NCBI GenBank assembly: GCA_963691755.1
Contig: OY829366.1
Span: forward strand, 3,408,336 to 3,472,335
Direction: 5' to 3'
Length of the DNA stretch: 64,000 nucleotides
From: Dinoroseobacter sp013215265
Lineage (GTDB): Bacteria > Pseudomonadota > Alphaproteobacteria > Rhodobacterales > Rhodobacteraceae
Made by a program: the position numbers and the translations under genes. Under the pieces are notes generated by a model. The model saw nothing but the letters and a program-made list of their open reading frames with translations, did no database searches and was not told where the DNA came from. Below, piece after piece: positions 8,839-17,174 of the stretch (position 1 is the stretch's first letter; each line of letters starts with the position of its first letter).

Positions 8839-9666
8839 ATGGGTTTTCCAGGCACCTGGATGACGACAAGTGAAAGCGTAGTATACCGCGTGGTACCAAA
8901 ATGTGCCTGCTCCTCTATCGGCCAGATCATGTATTACACCGACAATGGACGCTATTTTGACGGTGATATCCACGATGCCAAAAACGGACTACACAAATGG
9001 GCTCTGGACGAGAGCCAAGCGTTCATCAGCTCGAATCTAAAGCAACATAAATCCTACACGTTCACCTGTGTCCGCAACCCGTATACACGCATACTCTCTG
9101 CATTTTTTGACAAAATTGCCGGCATCCAGCGCAATGGGAAACGCTACCGCGGAAAGCTCGTACCACAACTTTCACACGCCTACGGCATTGAGGTGGGCAG
9201 TCCTGAGGACGGCTTCGATTTTGACCAGATCGCAAACTTTCGAAGGTTCCTATTGTTCGCGCGCGACACCATCAGATTTCGTCGCCCGATGGACCCAGAC
9301 ATTCATTGGTCACCTGTATCGGGACATGTCAGCACCCTGATTCACGGTGGTGGGCGCTACGACCACATCTTTTTCACTGAAAAGTTTAACGATGGGATGC
9401 GCACCGTGCTCGAGAATATCGAGATGAAACACCCAATTTCCGTCGAGGAGGTACCACGGTTCAACGAAAGCGAAGGCCATGGTCCGAAGCGTGTTCATCC
9501 GGTCGAGGATTACTTCGACGATCTCTCCCGCCACCTGATATGGGAGATTTATCACAAGGACTTCCAGCTCTTCCGTTACGATTTCGACGACCCTTCAAAC
9601 AAGCTGCCGATGGGCGAGATTGACTTGGATGAAGTGCATCTAAAGCTTGGGGCCAGCGCGCCTTAA
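8839..9666 (+). CDS. Sulfotransferase family protein
   Basis: The 275-residue protein shows a 5'-phosphosulfate-binding loop VPKCACSSIGQ at residues 19-29 and a 3'-phosphate-binding stretch FTCVRNPYTRILSAF near residue 75, both diagnostic of the membrane-glycan type sulfotransferase-2 family. Such enzymes move sulfate from PAPS to a carbohydrate hydroxyl group. Position next to a GlcNAc-transferase-like gene and a Rossmann-like unknown suggests sulfation of a cell-surface glycan. ATG 8839 starts in good family register. The downstream gene begins 55 bases later on the same strand. Confidence 0.85.
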   Translation: MGFPGTWMTTSESVVYRVVPKCACSSIGQIMYYTDNGRYFDGDIHDAKNGLHKWALDESQAFISSNLKQHKSYTFTCVRNPYTRILSAFFDKIAGIQRNGKRYRGKLVPQLSHAYGIEVGSPEDGFDFDQIANFRRFLLFARDTIRFRRPMDPDIHWSPVSGHVSTLIHGGGRYDHIFFTEKFNDGMRTVLENIEMKHPISVEEVPRFNESEGHGPKRVHPVEDYFDDLSRHLIWEIYHKDFQLFRYDFDDPSNKLPMGEIDLDEVHLKLGASAP

Positions 9667-9721
9667 GGTATGGCCCTTCCCCCAACCCGGACTAAAGCGT
9701 GCACGAACGATCGGAGCTATA

Positions 9722-10441
9722 ATGACAACCGTATTGATCCTCGGAAGTGGCCCCAATGCCGTTGCGTGTCGAGACTGGCCTGAGCAGCCTTTCGAGCATC
9801 TGCTTGTGATCAATAATGCGTGGCGTGTGCGACCGGACTGGACACACTTGATCTACGCTGAGGACTTCCCCGAAGAAAGGCGACCGGACACTTGCACAAA
9901 AGCCCAATGCAGCGTCGAAGCGGACCAATTTGTTCCTGCCCAAAACGCATTTGGTGGCTTTGTCTGGGCAGGCGGAACAATGGCTTTCACGGCGGGTTAC
10001 TGGGCCTTGCATGCACTGAAACCAAAAATTCTGGCGTATCTTGGCTGCGACATGGTCTACGCGCCATCCGGCAACACACATTTTTACGGCTCTGGAACGC
10101 AGGACCCGCTGCGTAAAGACGTAACGCTACGGTCATTGGAAGCCAAATCCGCCCGTTTGCAGGCACACGCAGCACTTCAGGATTGCGCCGTGGTCAACCT
10201 TTCAAAAGATCAAAGCCGTCTCGTCTTTCCGCGAGCAGACCTTTCATCGCTTGAGGTTGAGAAGCCTGTTTCTTTCAATGAAGAGGCCATTGCGCTGGCT
10301 CAGGACAAAGAGCGCGCATTGGGGTATTTCGTCGCCTCAGGTCGGTACTGGGAAGAAGAAGACAATTTCGACCCGGTCGAAATCGACCGGATCGATGCGC
10401 TCTGGCGCCAGGTTCATGCGGCAACCGAAGACAGTTCCTGA
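9722..10441 (+). CDS. Conserved hypothetical protein, Rossmann-like, possibly glycan related
   Basis: I do not recognise this 239-residue protein with confidence. It starts MTTVLILGSGPNAVACRDW, a GxGxxx-type nucleotide-binding turn, and later has AGGTMAFTAGYWALHALKP and YLGCDMVYAPSGNTHFYG. The last motif faintly recalls the DUF115/sialyltransferase-type proteins that handle nucleotide sugars, but this is inference. It follows the sulfotransferase gene in the same direction and may be cotranscribed. Its last 28 bases overlap the end of the convergent oxidoreductase gene. ATG 9722 is chosen because the frame upstream lacks family-like sequence. Confidence 0.75.
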   Translation: MTTVLILGSGPNAVACRDWPEQPFEHLLVINNAWRVRPDWTHLIYAEDFPEERRPDTCTKAQCSVEADQFVPAQNAFGGFVWAGGTMAFTAGYWALHALKPKILAYLGCDMVYAPSGNTHFYGSGTQDPLRKDVTLRSLEAKSARLQAHAALQDCAVVNLSKDQSRLVFPRADLSSLEVEKPVSFNEEAIALAQDKERALGYFVASGRYWEEEDNFDPVEIDRIDALWRQVHAATEDSS

Positions 10442-11409
10442 TCCCGTATGTTCAAAGCAATCACGCCGCGCCGGCGTCGCGTTTCAACCGCGCGATGTGC
10501 TTCAGAGATTTCGTCCAAAGGAAAGCGTGCCTCAATTACCGGGCGCAGCAAGCCGCCTTTTGACATGGCTGCCAGCTCTTCAAGCTCAGCTGCATCGGGT
10601 TCAGAAACACCAAATTTTATCCGATGTCCGTTCTGTCGCCATGGAACCATCATCTGGAACACTTCGCGCCATGCACCTTCTGTGACCAACAGACGTCCGC
10701 CCTTGCGTAGAATCTTACGCGCCTTGGCAAAGTCAAACAGCCCAATTGTGTCAAAGATCGCATCGTACACCGGGCCTTGGGACAGCGGATCCGTAGTTTC
10801 ATAGGCTATCATATGATCAGCGCCTAGCTCTTTGACGAAGGCGTCGTTACGGGCAGAGGCCACCCCTGTCACTTCAGCGCCCAGCGCCTTCGCCATTTGG
10901 ACAGCCAAATGGCCGACCCCACCGGATGCGCCGGTGACCAGTACCTTTTCACCCGGTTGCACGCGCCCCATTCGTTTCAAAAAATGGTAAGCAGTCGCAG
11001 CACCGAAGGGTAGTGCCGCTGCTTGCGCAAAATCGATCTCCGCCGGTTTGACCGCGATCGCGCTGTCTTCAACCACCGCGATATATTCTGCGTGCCCGCC
11101 CTTATTTGCGACACCAAAAACAGGATCGCCCTTGGCGAAACGCGTCACTTCTGAACCCACCGCAACAACAATCCCTGAAAAGGTTACGCCCGGAATTTTA
11201 TGGCGAGGCTTGAAGATGCCGCTGACCATACGGCCCACAAGCTTCAGTCCCCTTGGGTAGGCGGCCGCTCTCAGGCGCCAGTCGCCAGTGGTCACGACCG
11301 AGGCATGGATCTGCACCAGAACCTCTTTCGCACTTGGCTTGGGGATAGGACGATCTTCAATCTTGATCACATCAGGTGTGCCATATTGCGGTACGATTGC
11401 AGCTTTCAT
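10414..11409 (-). CDS. NAD(P)-dependent alcohol dehydrogenase / quinone oxidoreductase family
   Basis: This is a 331-residue medium-chain dehydrogenase/reductase. The N-terminal GroES-like part has GDPVFGVANKGGHAEY, and the Rossmann part has the cofactor motif VTGASGGVGHLAVQMAKALGAEV. The zinc-ligand pattern of classical alcohol dehydrogenases is missing, which places it with the zinc-independent quinone oxidoreductase-like enzymes. It probably reduces quinones or activated alkenes with NADPH. It is divergent from a LysR gene whose shared control region holds two near-identical repeats, so it is the likely LysR target. Substrate is unknown. Confidence 0.85.
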   Translation of the reverse strand: MKAAIVPQYGTPDVIKIEDRPIPKPSAKEVLVQIHASVVTTGDWRLRAAAYPRGLKLVGRMVSGIFKPRHKIPGVTFSGIVVAVGSEVTRFAKGDPVFGVANKGGHAEYIAVVEDSAIAVKPAEIDFAQAAALPFGAATAYHFLKRMGRVQPGEKVLVTGASGGVGHLAVQMAKALGAEVTGVASARNDAFVKELGADHMIAYETTDPLSQGPVYDAIFDTIGLFDFAKARKILRKGGRLLVTEGAWREVFQMMVPWRQNGHRIKFGVSEPDAAELEELAAMSKGGLLRPVIEARFPLDEISEAHRAVETRRRRGVIALNIRDQELSSVAA

Positions 11410-11446
11410 CTTTCTTTTCCTTATTTGGTATGATGGCTACATATCG

Positions 11447-11503
11447 ATGCATTATCGCATAATAAATTGACCTATTCTGCAGAACATTTATGCATTTATG
11501 CAT
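11447..11503. promoter_or_regulatory. Paired 14-base repeats, likely LysR operator
   Basis: ATGCATTATCGCAT at 11447-11460 and ATGCATTTATGCAT at 11490-11503 share 11 of 14 bases, each with ATGC/GCAT dyad symmetry, and their starts are 43 bases apart, about four helical turns. They lie in the control region between the divergent oxidoreductase and LysR genes; the second touches the LysR start. This is the layout expected for LysR recognition and activation sites. Confidence 0.5.
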
Positions 11504-12368
11504 GAATTGGCAGATGCTACAGTTCGATTGGGCCAAAGCCCGCGCCTTCTTTGCGACGGCAGAAACCGGTAGTCTGTCGGGTGCGGCGCGCGCGTTGAAC
11601 TTAGCGCAGCCCACGGTTGGCCGTCAGGTTGAAGCACTCGAACAAGAACTTGACGTGGTCTTGTTCGAGCGCATCGGCAAAAAACTTCTTCTCACGCCTG
11701 CCGGTCTTGATCTGCTCGAGCATGTGCGCACTATGGGCGAAGCGGCACAGCGAATTTCCCTGATTGCATCGGGGCATAGCCAGACGCTCGATGGTCCGAT
11801 CCGCATAAGTGCAGGTGAAGCGGTGTCTGCCTTTCTGCTGCCACCTATCTTGCGCCGTATTCGCACCGAGCACCCAGAAATCGAGATCACAATCATCGCC
11901 ACTGGGACACAGAGCGATTTGCAAATGCGCGAAGCTGATATTGCCATTCGCAATGCTCAACCCACACAAAATGATCTAATCGCACGGCGAACGCCGGATC
12001 GGATGGCAGGGCTCTACGCGAAGACCACCTATCTGGAAGAGATCGGTCATGATCTCGCAAAGGCAGACTTTATCGGTTTTGAAGGCAGCCAGAATATGGC
12101 GGCGGCCCTGACCGAACGTGGGTTCGCAATCTCTGCAGATCAATTTCGAATTTTGTCAGAAGCGCATCTCGTACAGTGGGCCTACGTCAAAAACGGGATG
12201 GGTATCGGACTGATGATGAACGAAGTGGCAAATGCCGATCCCGAAATCAGCCGGGTGGCGCCTGATTTTGAGCCCGCAGTACCGATGTGGGTGCTCGCGC
12301 ACAGGGAGGTGAAAACCTCCAGGCGTGTGCGCGTGGTTTACGATCTCATCGTCGAGGCCCTTAGTTAG
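11502..12368 (+). CDS. LysR-family transcriptional regulator
   Basis: This 288-residue regulator has an N-terminal winged helix-turn-helix (FFATAETGSLSGAARALNLAQPTVGRQ with the recognition helix around residues 30-50) and a C-terminal periplasmic-binding-protein-like effector domain. LysR proteins usually control the divergent neighbour, here the quinone-oxidoreductase-like gene. I chose ATG 11502 (MNWQMLQFDW), which matches relatives; ATG 11490 and ATG 11514 are in-frame alternatives. Its end overlaps the convergent adenosine kinase gene by four bases. The inducer is unknown. Confidence 0.88.
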   Translation: MNWQMLQFDWAKARAFFATAETGSLSGAARALNLAQPTVGRQVEALEQELDVVLFERIGKKLLLTPAGLDLLEHVRTMGEAAQRISLIASGHSQTLDGPIRISAGEAVSAFLLPPILRRIRTEHPEIEITIIATGTQSDLQMREADIAIRNAQPTQNDLIARRTPDRMAGLYAKTTYLEEIGHDLAKADFIGFEGSQNMAAALTERGFAISADQFRILSEAHLVQWAYVKNGMGIGLMMNEVANADPEISRVAPDFEPAVPMWVLAHREVKTSRRVRVVYDLIVEALS

Positions 12369-13360
12369 GCCAGTCCGTTTTCTTTGAACAATGCCGTCAG
12401 ATTTGCTTCAGGTCGTGGTCCGATATGCTGGATCACCGAACCCGCCGCCACGTTTGCCATTTTGCCTGCCGTAGGCAAGTCGGCGCCATGTGTGATCCCC
12501 CAAAGGAACGCTCCTGCGAAGGCATCCCCTGCTCCCGTCGCATCCACGATTTCAACGGGGGTTGCCGGGACATGCCAGGATTGATCACCTTGGTGAATGA
12601 AACAGCCATTTTCGCTATCTGTGACGGCAAGAATGTCGACTTCTGCCGCAAGTTCGGCCCTTGCAGCTTCGAAATCGTCCCTCTGCACCATCGCCAGTGC
12701 CTCAGCTTTATTGCAAAAAAGCAGATCGACACCGTCGCGGATCATGTCGCGAAAAGCGGCCCGGTGGCGCGAGATGCAAAACGGATCGCTGAGCGTCAAA
12801 GAAACCTTGCCATGTGCAGAACGAGTCGCCTCGATAGCCTTGGCGAAAGCGGCATGACTGTCGGGACCATCAAACCGGTATCCCTCCAGATAGATCCATT
12901 CCGCTTCCGCCATTTGCGCGGGATCAATATCATCTGGGGTCAGAAATTCGGTCACACCTAAATAGGTGTTCATCGAACGCTCCCCATCGGGCGTTACAAG
13001 GACGATGCAGCGTCCAGTTTCGTCTTCGGCAGTCTTTGGGGCCAGTGCAGTCTCGTAGACCGCGCCTTGTGCGCGCAAATCATGTGCAAAGATTGCTCCG
13101 AGCTGATCGTCCTTGACCTTGCCGACATATGCGGTGTCCCCACCCAAGGCTGCGATTACGGCAATTGTGTTTGCTGCAGAGCCCCCTGAAACTTCCTGCG
13201 CAGGACCAATCTTGCTGTAAAGATCAATGGCCCGTGGCATGTCGATAAGCTGCATGATCCCCTTCTCGATCCCCGCATCTGACAGAAACGCATCATCGCA
13301 GCGCGCCAGAATATCGACCATCGCGTTGCCAATGCCCACAACGTTGAATTGCTTGCTCAT
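12365..13360 (-). CDS. Adenosine kinase (PfkB family)
   Basis: The 331-residue protein begins with VVGIGNAMVDILARCDDAFL, and has GGSAANTIAVIAALGG and the C-terminal catalytic signature VDATGAGDAFAGAFLWG with its base aspartate. These mark the PfkB carbohydrate/nucleoside kinase family, and the length and N-terminus match the adenosine-kinase branch found in Rhodobacterales. It would convert adenosine and ATP to AMP and ADP in purine salvage. The start overlaps the stop of nth by four bases (ATGA), so the two are translationally coupled. A related sugar kinase activity cannot be excluded. Confidence 0.87.
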   Translation of the reverse strand: MSKQFNVVGIGNAMVDILARCDDAFLSDAGIEKGIMQLIDMPRAIDLYSKIGPAQEVSGGSAANTIAVIAALGGDTAYVGKVKDDQLGAIFAHDLRAQGAVYETALAPKTAEDETGRCIVLVTPDGERSMNTYLGVTEFLTPDDIDPAQMAEAEWIYLEGYRFDGPDSHAAFAKAIEATRSAHGKVSLTLSDPFCISRHRAAFRDMIRDGVDLLFCNKAEALAMVQRDDFEAARAELAAEVDILAVTDSENGCFIHQGDQSWHVPATPVEIVDATGAGDAFAGAFLWGITHGADLPTAGKMANVAAGSVIQHIGPRPEANLTALFKENGLA

Positions 13361-14001
13361 TCTGTTTTGTCCTCAAATTGACAGAGATCATGGATTACGC
13401 AGGCTCCGCATTTGGGCTTGCGCGCCACACAGATGTAACGGCCATGCAGGATCAGCCAATGATGTGCATGATGTTGAAATTCGACCGGGATGTGATCTTC
13501 AATTGCGCGCTCGACTGCATCGACATCTTTGCCCGGACAAATGCCTGTACGATTTCCGATACGAAAGATGTGCGTATCAACAGCCTGGGCGGGATGACCG
13601 AACCACATGTTCAAAACCACATTTGCGGTCTTACGCCCAACGCCAGGCAGCGATTGCAGCGCGGCGCGTGAGGATGGAACCTGACTATCAAACTCATCCA
13701 CCAGCTTCTGTGACAGTTTGATCACATTCTTTGCCTTGTTGCGGAACAATCCGATGGTCTTGATGTGCTGGATTACACCTTCTTCACCCAGTTCAAGCAT
13801 CTTTTCAGGCGTGTCAGCTACTGCAAAAAGTCCGCGCGTGGCCTTGTTCACGCCCGCATCAGTAGCTTGCGCTGACAGCGCGACAGCGACGACCAATGTA
13901 AAGGCATTCGTGTGTGCCAATTCACCTTTTGGTTCCGCCTCTACATTTTGGAAACGCGTGAAGATCTCCTGGATCACCGGATATGGAAGCTGCTTGGCCA
14001 T
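13357..14001 (-). CDS. nth: Endonuclease III
   Basis: This 214-residue base-excision repair glycosylase/AP lyase removes oxidised pyrimidines. It has the helix-hairpin-helix LPGVGRKTANVVLNMWFG with the catalytic lysine, the VDTHIFRIGNR segment with the catalytic aspartate, and a C-terminal 4Fe-4S loop of pattern C-X6-C-X2-C-X5-C. Length is normal. It is transcribed upstream of and coupled to the adenosine kinase gene, and divergent from the ada-like repair gene, so two DNA-repair genes share this control region. Confidence 0.96.
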   Translation of the reverse strand: MAKQLPYPVIQEIFTRFQNVEAEPKGELAHTNAFTLVVAVALSAQATDAGVNKATRGLFAVADTPEKMLELGEEGVIQHIKTIGLFRNKAKNVIKLSQKLVDEFDSQVPSSRAALQSLPGVGRKTANVVLNMWFGHPAQAVDTHIFRIGNRTGICPGKDVDAVERAIEDHIPVEFQHHAHHWLILHGRYICVARKPKCGACVIHDLCQFEDKTE

Positions 14002-14114
14002 GACCTGGGCGGTATGCCTGTGCTCTCGCGTTACAGCAAGCGCAAGATGCGCAGGAACCGGGTCGCCAAATGTCTCACCTAAGGCCTAAACTGCTCCCAA
14101 GACAGGAAAGAACG

Positions 14115-14984
14115 ATGACCGACACGGAAGACAGATACCATTACGCCCTAGTTCGTCGCGCGATAGAGACACTGGACGCTGCTGGTGGCGCCAATGTTGC
14201 GTTGGAAGACCTCGCTGCAGAGGTTAATCTGAGCGCTGCACATTTTCAACGCGTCTTCTCTCGCTGGGCAGGCGTAAGCCCGAAAAAGTTTCAGCACTAT
14301 TTGGCTTTGGGCCATGCAAAGGCGCTACTCGATGACAGGTTCACCACCTTGGAAACAGCCCACGCCGTAGGACTGTCAGGACCAGGACGCCTGCATGATT
14401 TATTTGTAAAATGGGACGCCATGAGCCCAGGCGAATACGCGTCTGGTGGGTCGGACCTCACTATTCTATGGGGATGGTTTGAAAGCCCCTTCGGCCCGGC
14501 GCTCATCATGGGTACCGAAAAAGGAATCTGCGGAATTGGATTTTCTGCGGAAATGGGATCAGACGCCTGTCGACACGACCTTGTGGCGCGTTGGCCCAAC
14601 GCGACGTATGTCAAAGACGAGGATGCCTTGCGTCCGCAGGCTGATCGCGCGTTTCCCGCAACAGGCCGATCACAAGCGCAGCTTTATTTGATCGGGGCGC
14701 CGTTCCAGATCAAAGTTTGGGAGGCTTTGCTGCGCATACCGTCCGGGCATGTTACGACTTATTCGGAGATCGCTACATCGGTTGGAAGCCCTCGTGCAGT
14801 TCGCGCGGTGGGCACCGCTGTCGGACGCAACCCGATCGGCTGGCTTGTTCCATGTCATCGCGCATTGCGAAAAACCGGTGGGCTTGGCGGCTATCATTGG
14901 GGACTGCCAATGAAGCGCGCAATGCTTGCGTATGAAACGGCGCGGCTGGAAGACGACCCTATGCTGGCGGAAAACCGCGCGTAG
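14115..14984 (+). CDS. Ada-like protein: AraC-type HTH fused to O6-alkylguanine-DNA alkyltransferase
   Basis: The 289-residue protein has an AraC-type DNA-binding half (LEDLAAEVNLSAAHFQRVFSRWAGVSPKKF; residues about 20-105) and a methyltransferase half with the acceptor motif VPCHRALRK near residue 245 and SPRAVRAVGTAVGRNPI. The N-terminal Ada zinc domain, which senses methylphosphotriesters, is missing, so this resembles the shorter two-domain Ada of many alphaproteobacteria. It repairs O6-methylguanine by suicidal transfer and may regulate genes. ATG 14115 is preferred because AGGAAAG lies just upstream. It is divergent from nth. Confidence 0.92.
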   Translation: MTDTEDRYHYALVRRAIETLDAAGGANVALEDLAAEVNLSAAHFQRVFSRWAGVSPKKFQHYLALGHAKALLDDRFTTLETAHAVGLSGPGRLHDLFVKWDAMSPGEYASGGSDLTILWGWFESPFGPALIMGTEKGICGIGFSAEMGSDACRHDLVARWPNATYVKDEDALRPQADRAFPATGRSQAQLYLIGAPFQIKVWEALLRIPSGHVTTYSEIATSVGSPRAVRAVGTAVGRNPIGWLVPCHRALRKTGGLGGYHWGLPMKRAMLAYETARLEDDPMLAENRA

Positions 14985-15066
14985 CGTCGGAAAGGGGCCG
15001 CTACCCTTTGCCCGCTTACCAAACCTAATTAGCTGTAAGCCAACAGTTTTAAAACAAAGGTAAACC

Positions 15067-15717
15067 ATGCCACAAATTCGTTACACCGTCCTTGTCCTAT
15101 CAGCTTCTGCATTTGTTCTGGGGGCTTGTACAGACCCCAACACTGGCGAGCGCAGCAATGCCCGCACGGGCGCCATGATCGGCGCAGGCTTGGGCGGGTT
15201 GTTTGGATTAAGCCGCGATGGTGATGCCCCAGCAGAGACCGTTATCGGCGCGGCAGTTGGCGCAGCGATCGGTGGCGCTATCGGTAATGAACTTGATAAA
15301 CAGGCTCAGGAGCTTCAACGCGACCTTGGCGGAAGCGGCGCAACAGTTGTGAACACCGGTGATCGTCTCATTGTGACTATGCCGCAGGATATCCTATTTG
15401 ACGTAGACAGCAGCGCGGTACGTCCGGGCTTACGCACTGATCTTGCGACACTCGCGGCCAGCCTGAACCAGTACCCCAATACGACCGTGGATGTGATTGG
15501 TCATACCGATAATACGGGTTCAGCCGGATACAATCAGAACCTGTCGCAACGGCGTGCTCAGGAAGTTACCGCAATACTGCAGTCGAACGGTGTTGCCTCG
15601 AACCGGCTACGCAGTATCGGACGCGGAGAAGATACACCCATCGCGTCAAACCTGACTGCAGAAGGACGCGCACAAAACCGTCGCGTGGAGATCATCATCC
15701 GACCCAACGCATCCTGA
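15067..15717 (+). CDS. OmpA-family outer-membrane lipoprotein
   Basis: The 216-residue precursor has a signal peptide ending in the lipobox LGAC, with the lipid-modified cysteine at residue 21. A glycine-zipper region (MIGAGLGGLFGL and IGAAVGAAIGGAIGNELD) follows, then a C-terminal OmpA domain with DILFDVDSSAVRPG and the peptidoglycan-binding HTDNTGSAGYNQNLSQRRAQ. It should anchor the outer membrane to peptidoglycan, like YiaD. It stands alone, 82 bases after the ada-like gene; an AAAGGG/CCCTTT hairpin at 14991-15009 lies between them without a T-run. Confidence 0.93.
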   Translation: MPQIRYTVLVLSASAFVLGACTDPNTGERSNARTGAMIGAGLGGLFGLSRDGDAPAETVIGAAVGAAIGGAIGNELDKQAQELQRDLGGSGATVVNTGDRLIVTMPQDILFDVDSSAVRPGLRTDLATLAASLNQYPNTTVDVIGHTDNTGSAGYNQNLSQRRAQEVTAILQSNGVASNRLRSIGRGEDTPIASNLTAEGRAQNRRVEIIIRPNAS

Positions 15718-15755
15718 CACGGCATTCACCAGAAGCGGGTTGCTGGGATCCTGAT

Positions 15756-15776
15756 TTGGTCATATCCTTTGACCAA
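15756..15776. promoter_or_regulatory. Inverted repeat, likely GntR/FadR operator
   Basis: TTGGTCA at 15756-15762 and TGACCAA at 15770-15776 are perfect seven-base inverted arms separated by seven bases, 13 bases before the GntR start. The TTGGT/ACCAA half-sites are like those of FadR-subfamily regulators, so autoregulation is likely. The wider spacing than the usual FadR/PdhR sites is a caution. Confidence 0.55.
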
Positions 15777-15789
15777 TTCGGGAGGGAAA

Positions 15790-16560
15790 ATGCCATTTCA
15801 AAAGGTCCAGTCTGAAAAGCTGAGCCAGGCAGTTGTGAAGCAAATCGAATTGCTGATCCTGCGCGGCATCTTGCGCCCAGGCGAGCGTTTGCCGTCCGAG
15901 CGAGAGCTAGCTGACAAAATGGGCGTATCACGCCCAAGCCTACGGGAGGCGATTGCAGAGCTGCAAGCTGACGGTTTGCTGGTTAGCCGAGCCGGCGCGG
16001 GCGTTTTCGTTGCTGAAGTTCTTGGTTCAGCTTTCTCTCCCGCTCTGATCCGGCTCTTTGGTTCGCATGACGAAGCGGTTTTCGACTACATCGGCTTTCG
16101 ACGGGATCTGGAAGGCCTAGCGGCTGAACGCGCAGCCCAGAACGGGTCAGACACTGATCTTAAAGTTGTAGAGACCATCTTTCGCAAGATGGAGGCGGCC
16201 CACTCCAAACGCAATCCTGATGATGAGGCGCGTCTGGATGCGCAGTTTCATCTGGCGATTGTCGAAGCAGGTCACAACGTGGTTATGCTGCACATGATGC
16301 GATCGATGTTCGAGTTGCTGCACGGCGGTGTGTTTTACAACCGCCAGATCATGTTCCGGCATCGCACGACGCGCGACATTCTTTTGGATCAGCACAAAGC
16401 GATAAATAACGGTATCCAAGCCCGCGATCCAGTGGCCGCGCGAGAGGCGGTCGAGCGTCACTTGGATTACGTGCGCCACAGCCTGAGCGATTGGAGAGAA
16501 CTCGAGAAAAACGAAGCAATTGCAAAATTGCGCTTCGAGCACGAGACCGAAAAAACATAA
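15790..16560 (+). CDS. FadR/GntR-family transcriptional regulator
   Basis: This 256-residue regulator has an N-terminal winged helix (LPSERELADKMGVSRPSLREAIAELQADGLL) and a helical FCD ligand domain with the metal-binding histidines in LDAQFHLAIVEAGHN and AVERHLDYVRHSL. The subfamily includes PdhR and LldR, which sense small carboxylates such as pyruvate or lactate; the ligand here is unknown. The start ATG 15790 is supported by GGGAGGGAAA immediately upstream. No obvious target gene is adjacent: the next genes are the convergent ATP synthase operon. Confidence 0.9.
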   Translation: MPFQKVQSEKLSQAVVKQIELLILRGILRPGERLPSERELADKMGVSRPSLREAIAELQADGLLVSRAGAGVFVAEVLGSAFSPALIRLFGSHDEAVFDYIGFRRDLEGLAAERAAQNGSDTDLKVVETIFRKMEAAHSKRNPDDEARLDAQFHLAIVEAGHNVVMLHMMRSMFELLHGGVFYNRQIMFRHRTTRDILLDQHKAINNGIQARDPVAAREAVERHLDYVRHSLSDWRELEKNEAIAKLRFEHETEKT

Positions 16561-16561
16561 A

Positions 16562-16590
16562 AACCCGGCCATTAGCCGGGTTAGATTTTT
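16562..16590. terminator. Bidirectional terminator between GntR gene and atp operon
   Basis: AACCCGGC at 16562-16569 pairs with GCCGGGTT at 16575-16582 around the loop CATTA, followed by AGATTTTTTT on the plus strand and preceded by ATAAAA, which reads TTTTAT on the minus strand. It can stop both convergent transcripts. Confidence 0.88.
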
Positions 16591-16607
16591 TTGACGATAT
16601 TAAACAG

Positions 16608-17174
16608 TTAGTGGAGTTTATCACCAACCGTTGCGATCGCTTCGTCGACCAGCTTGTTGCGATCGCTCGCCTTCATTGAAGCACCGATTACATCGCCGGC
16701 AGCAGATACAGCAACCGCAATCGCCTGATCACGGACGTGCTTGACCGCCTTGTCTTCTGCGCTCGCTATCTGATCTTCCGCGGCCGCTAAGCGACGCGCA
16801 ATTGACTTTTCCAGATCAGCGCGCGCCTGCTCCGCAGCAAGCTCAGCCTCTTCCTTGGCCTGTGTCACGATACGCTCGGCCTGATCTTTGACCTCGAGAC
16901 TCTTGCGCTCGTAGCTGGCTAGGAGTGCCTGCGCTTCTTCGCGAAGCGATTTTGCTTCATCCAGTTCAGCTTTGATCCCATCAGCGCGCTTGTCCAGCAT
17001 ACCACCAATCAGTCCGGGCACTTTGAAGTACAGCAGAATGCCAATGAATACGATGAAGCCCAACGTGACGATGAAGTCCGTGTTGCCCAACGAGAAGAAT
17101 GGCTTTCCCTTTGCGGCCAGTGCTGGCGTCGCGCTCAACAGAAAAGCAGCAAGAGCCGTAAAACGTATGTTCAT
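16608..17174 (-). CDS. atpF: ATP synthase F0 subunit b
   Basis: The 188-residue protein starts with a short signal-like segment ending ATPALAAKG, then one membrane segment (FIVTLGFIVFIGILLYFKVPG, about 32-52) and a long charged helix rich in Ala, Glu and Lys, the peripheral stalk. It links F0 to F1. ATG 17174 overlaps the stop of the b' gene by one base; a GTG three bases upstream is an alternative. It is the last gene of the operon atpI-B-E-F'-F. The F1 genes are elsewhere, as usual in alphaproteobacteria. Confidence 0.94.
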   Translation of the reverse strand: MNIRFTALAAFLLSATPALAAKGKPFFSLGNTDFIVTLGFIVFIGILLYFKVPGLIGGMLDKRADGIKAELDEAKSLREEAQALLASYERKSLEVKDQAERIVTQAKEEAELAAEQARADLEKSIARRLAAAEDQIASAEDKAVKHVRDQAIAVAVSAAGDVIGASMKASDRNKLVDEAIATVGDKLH

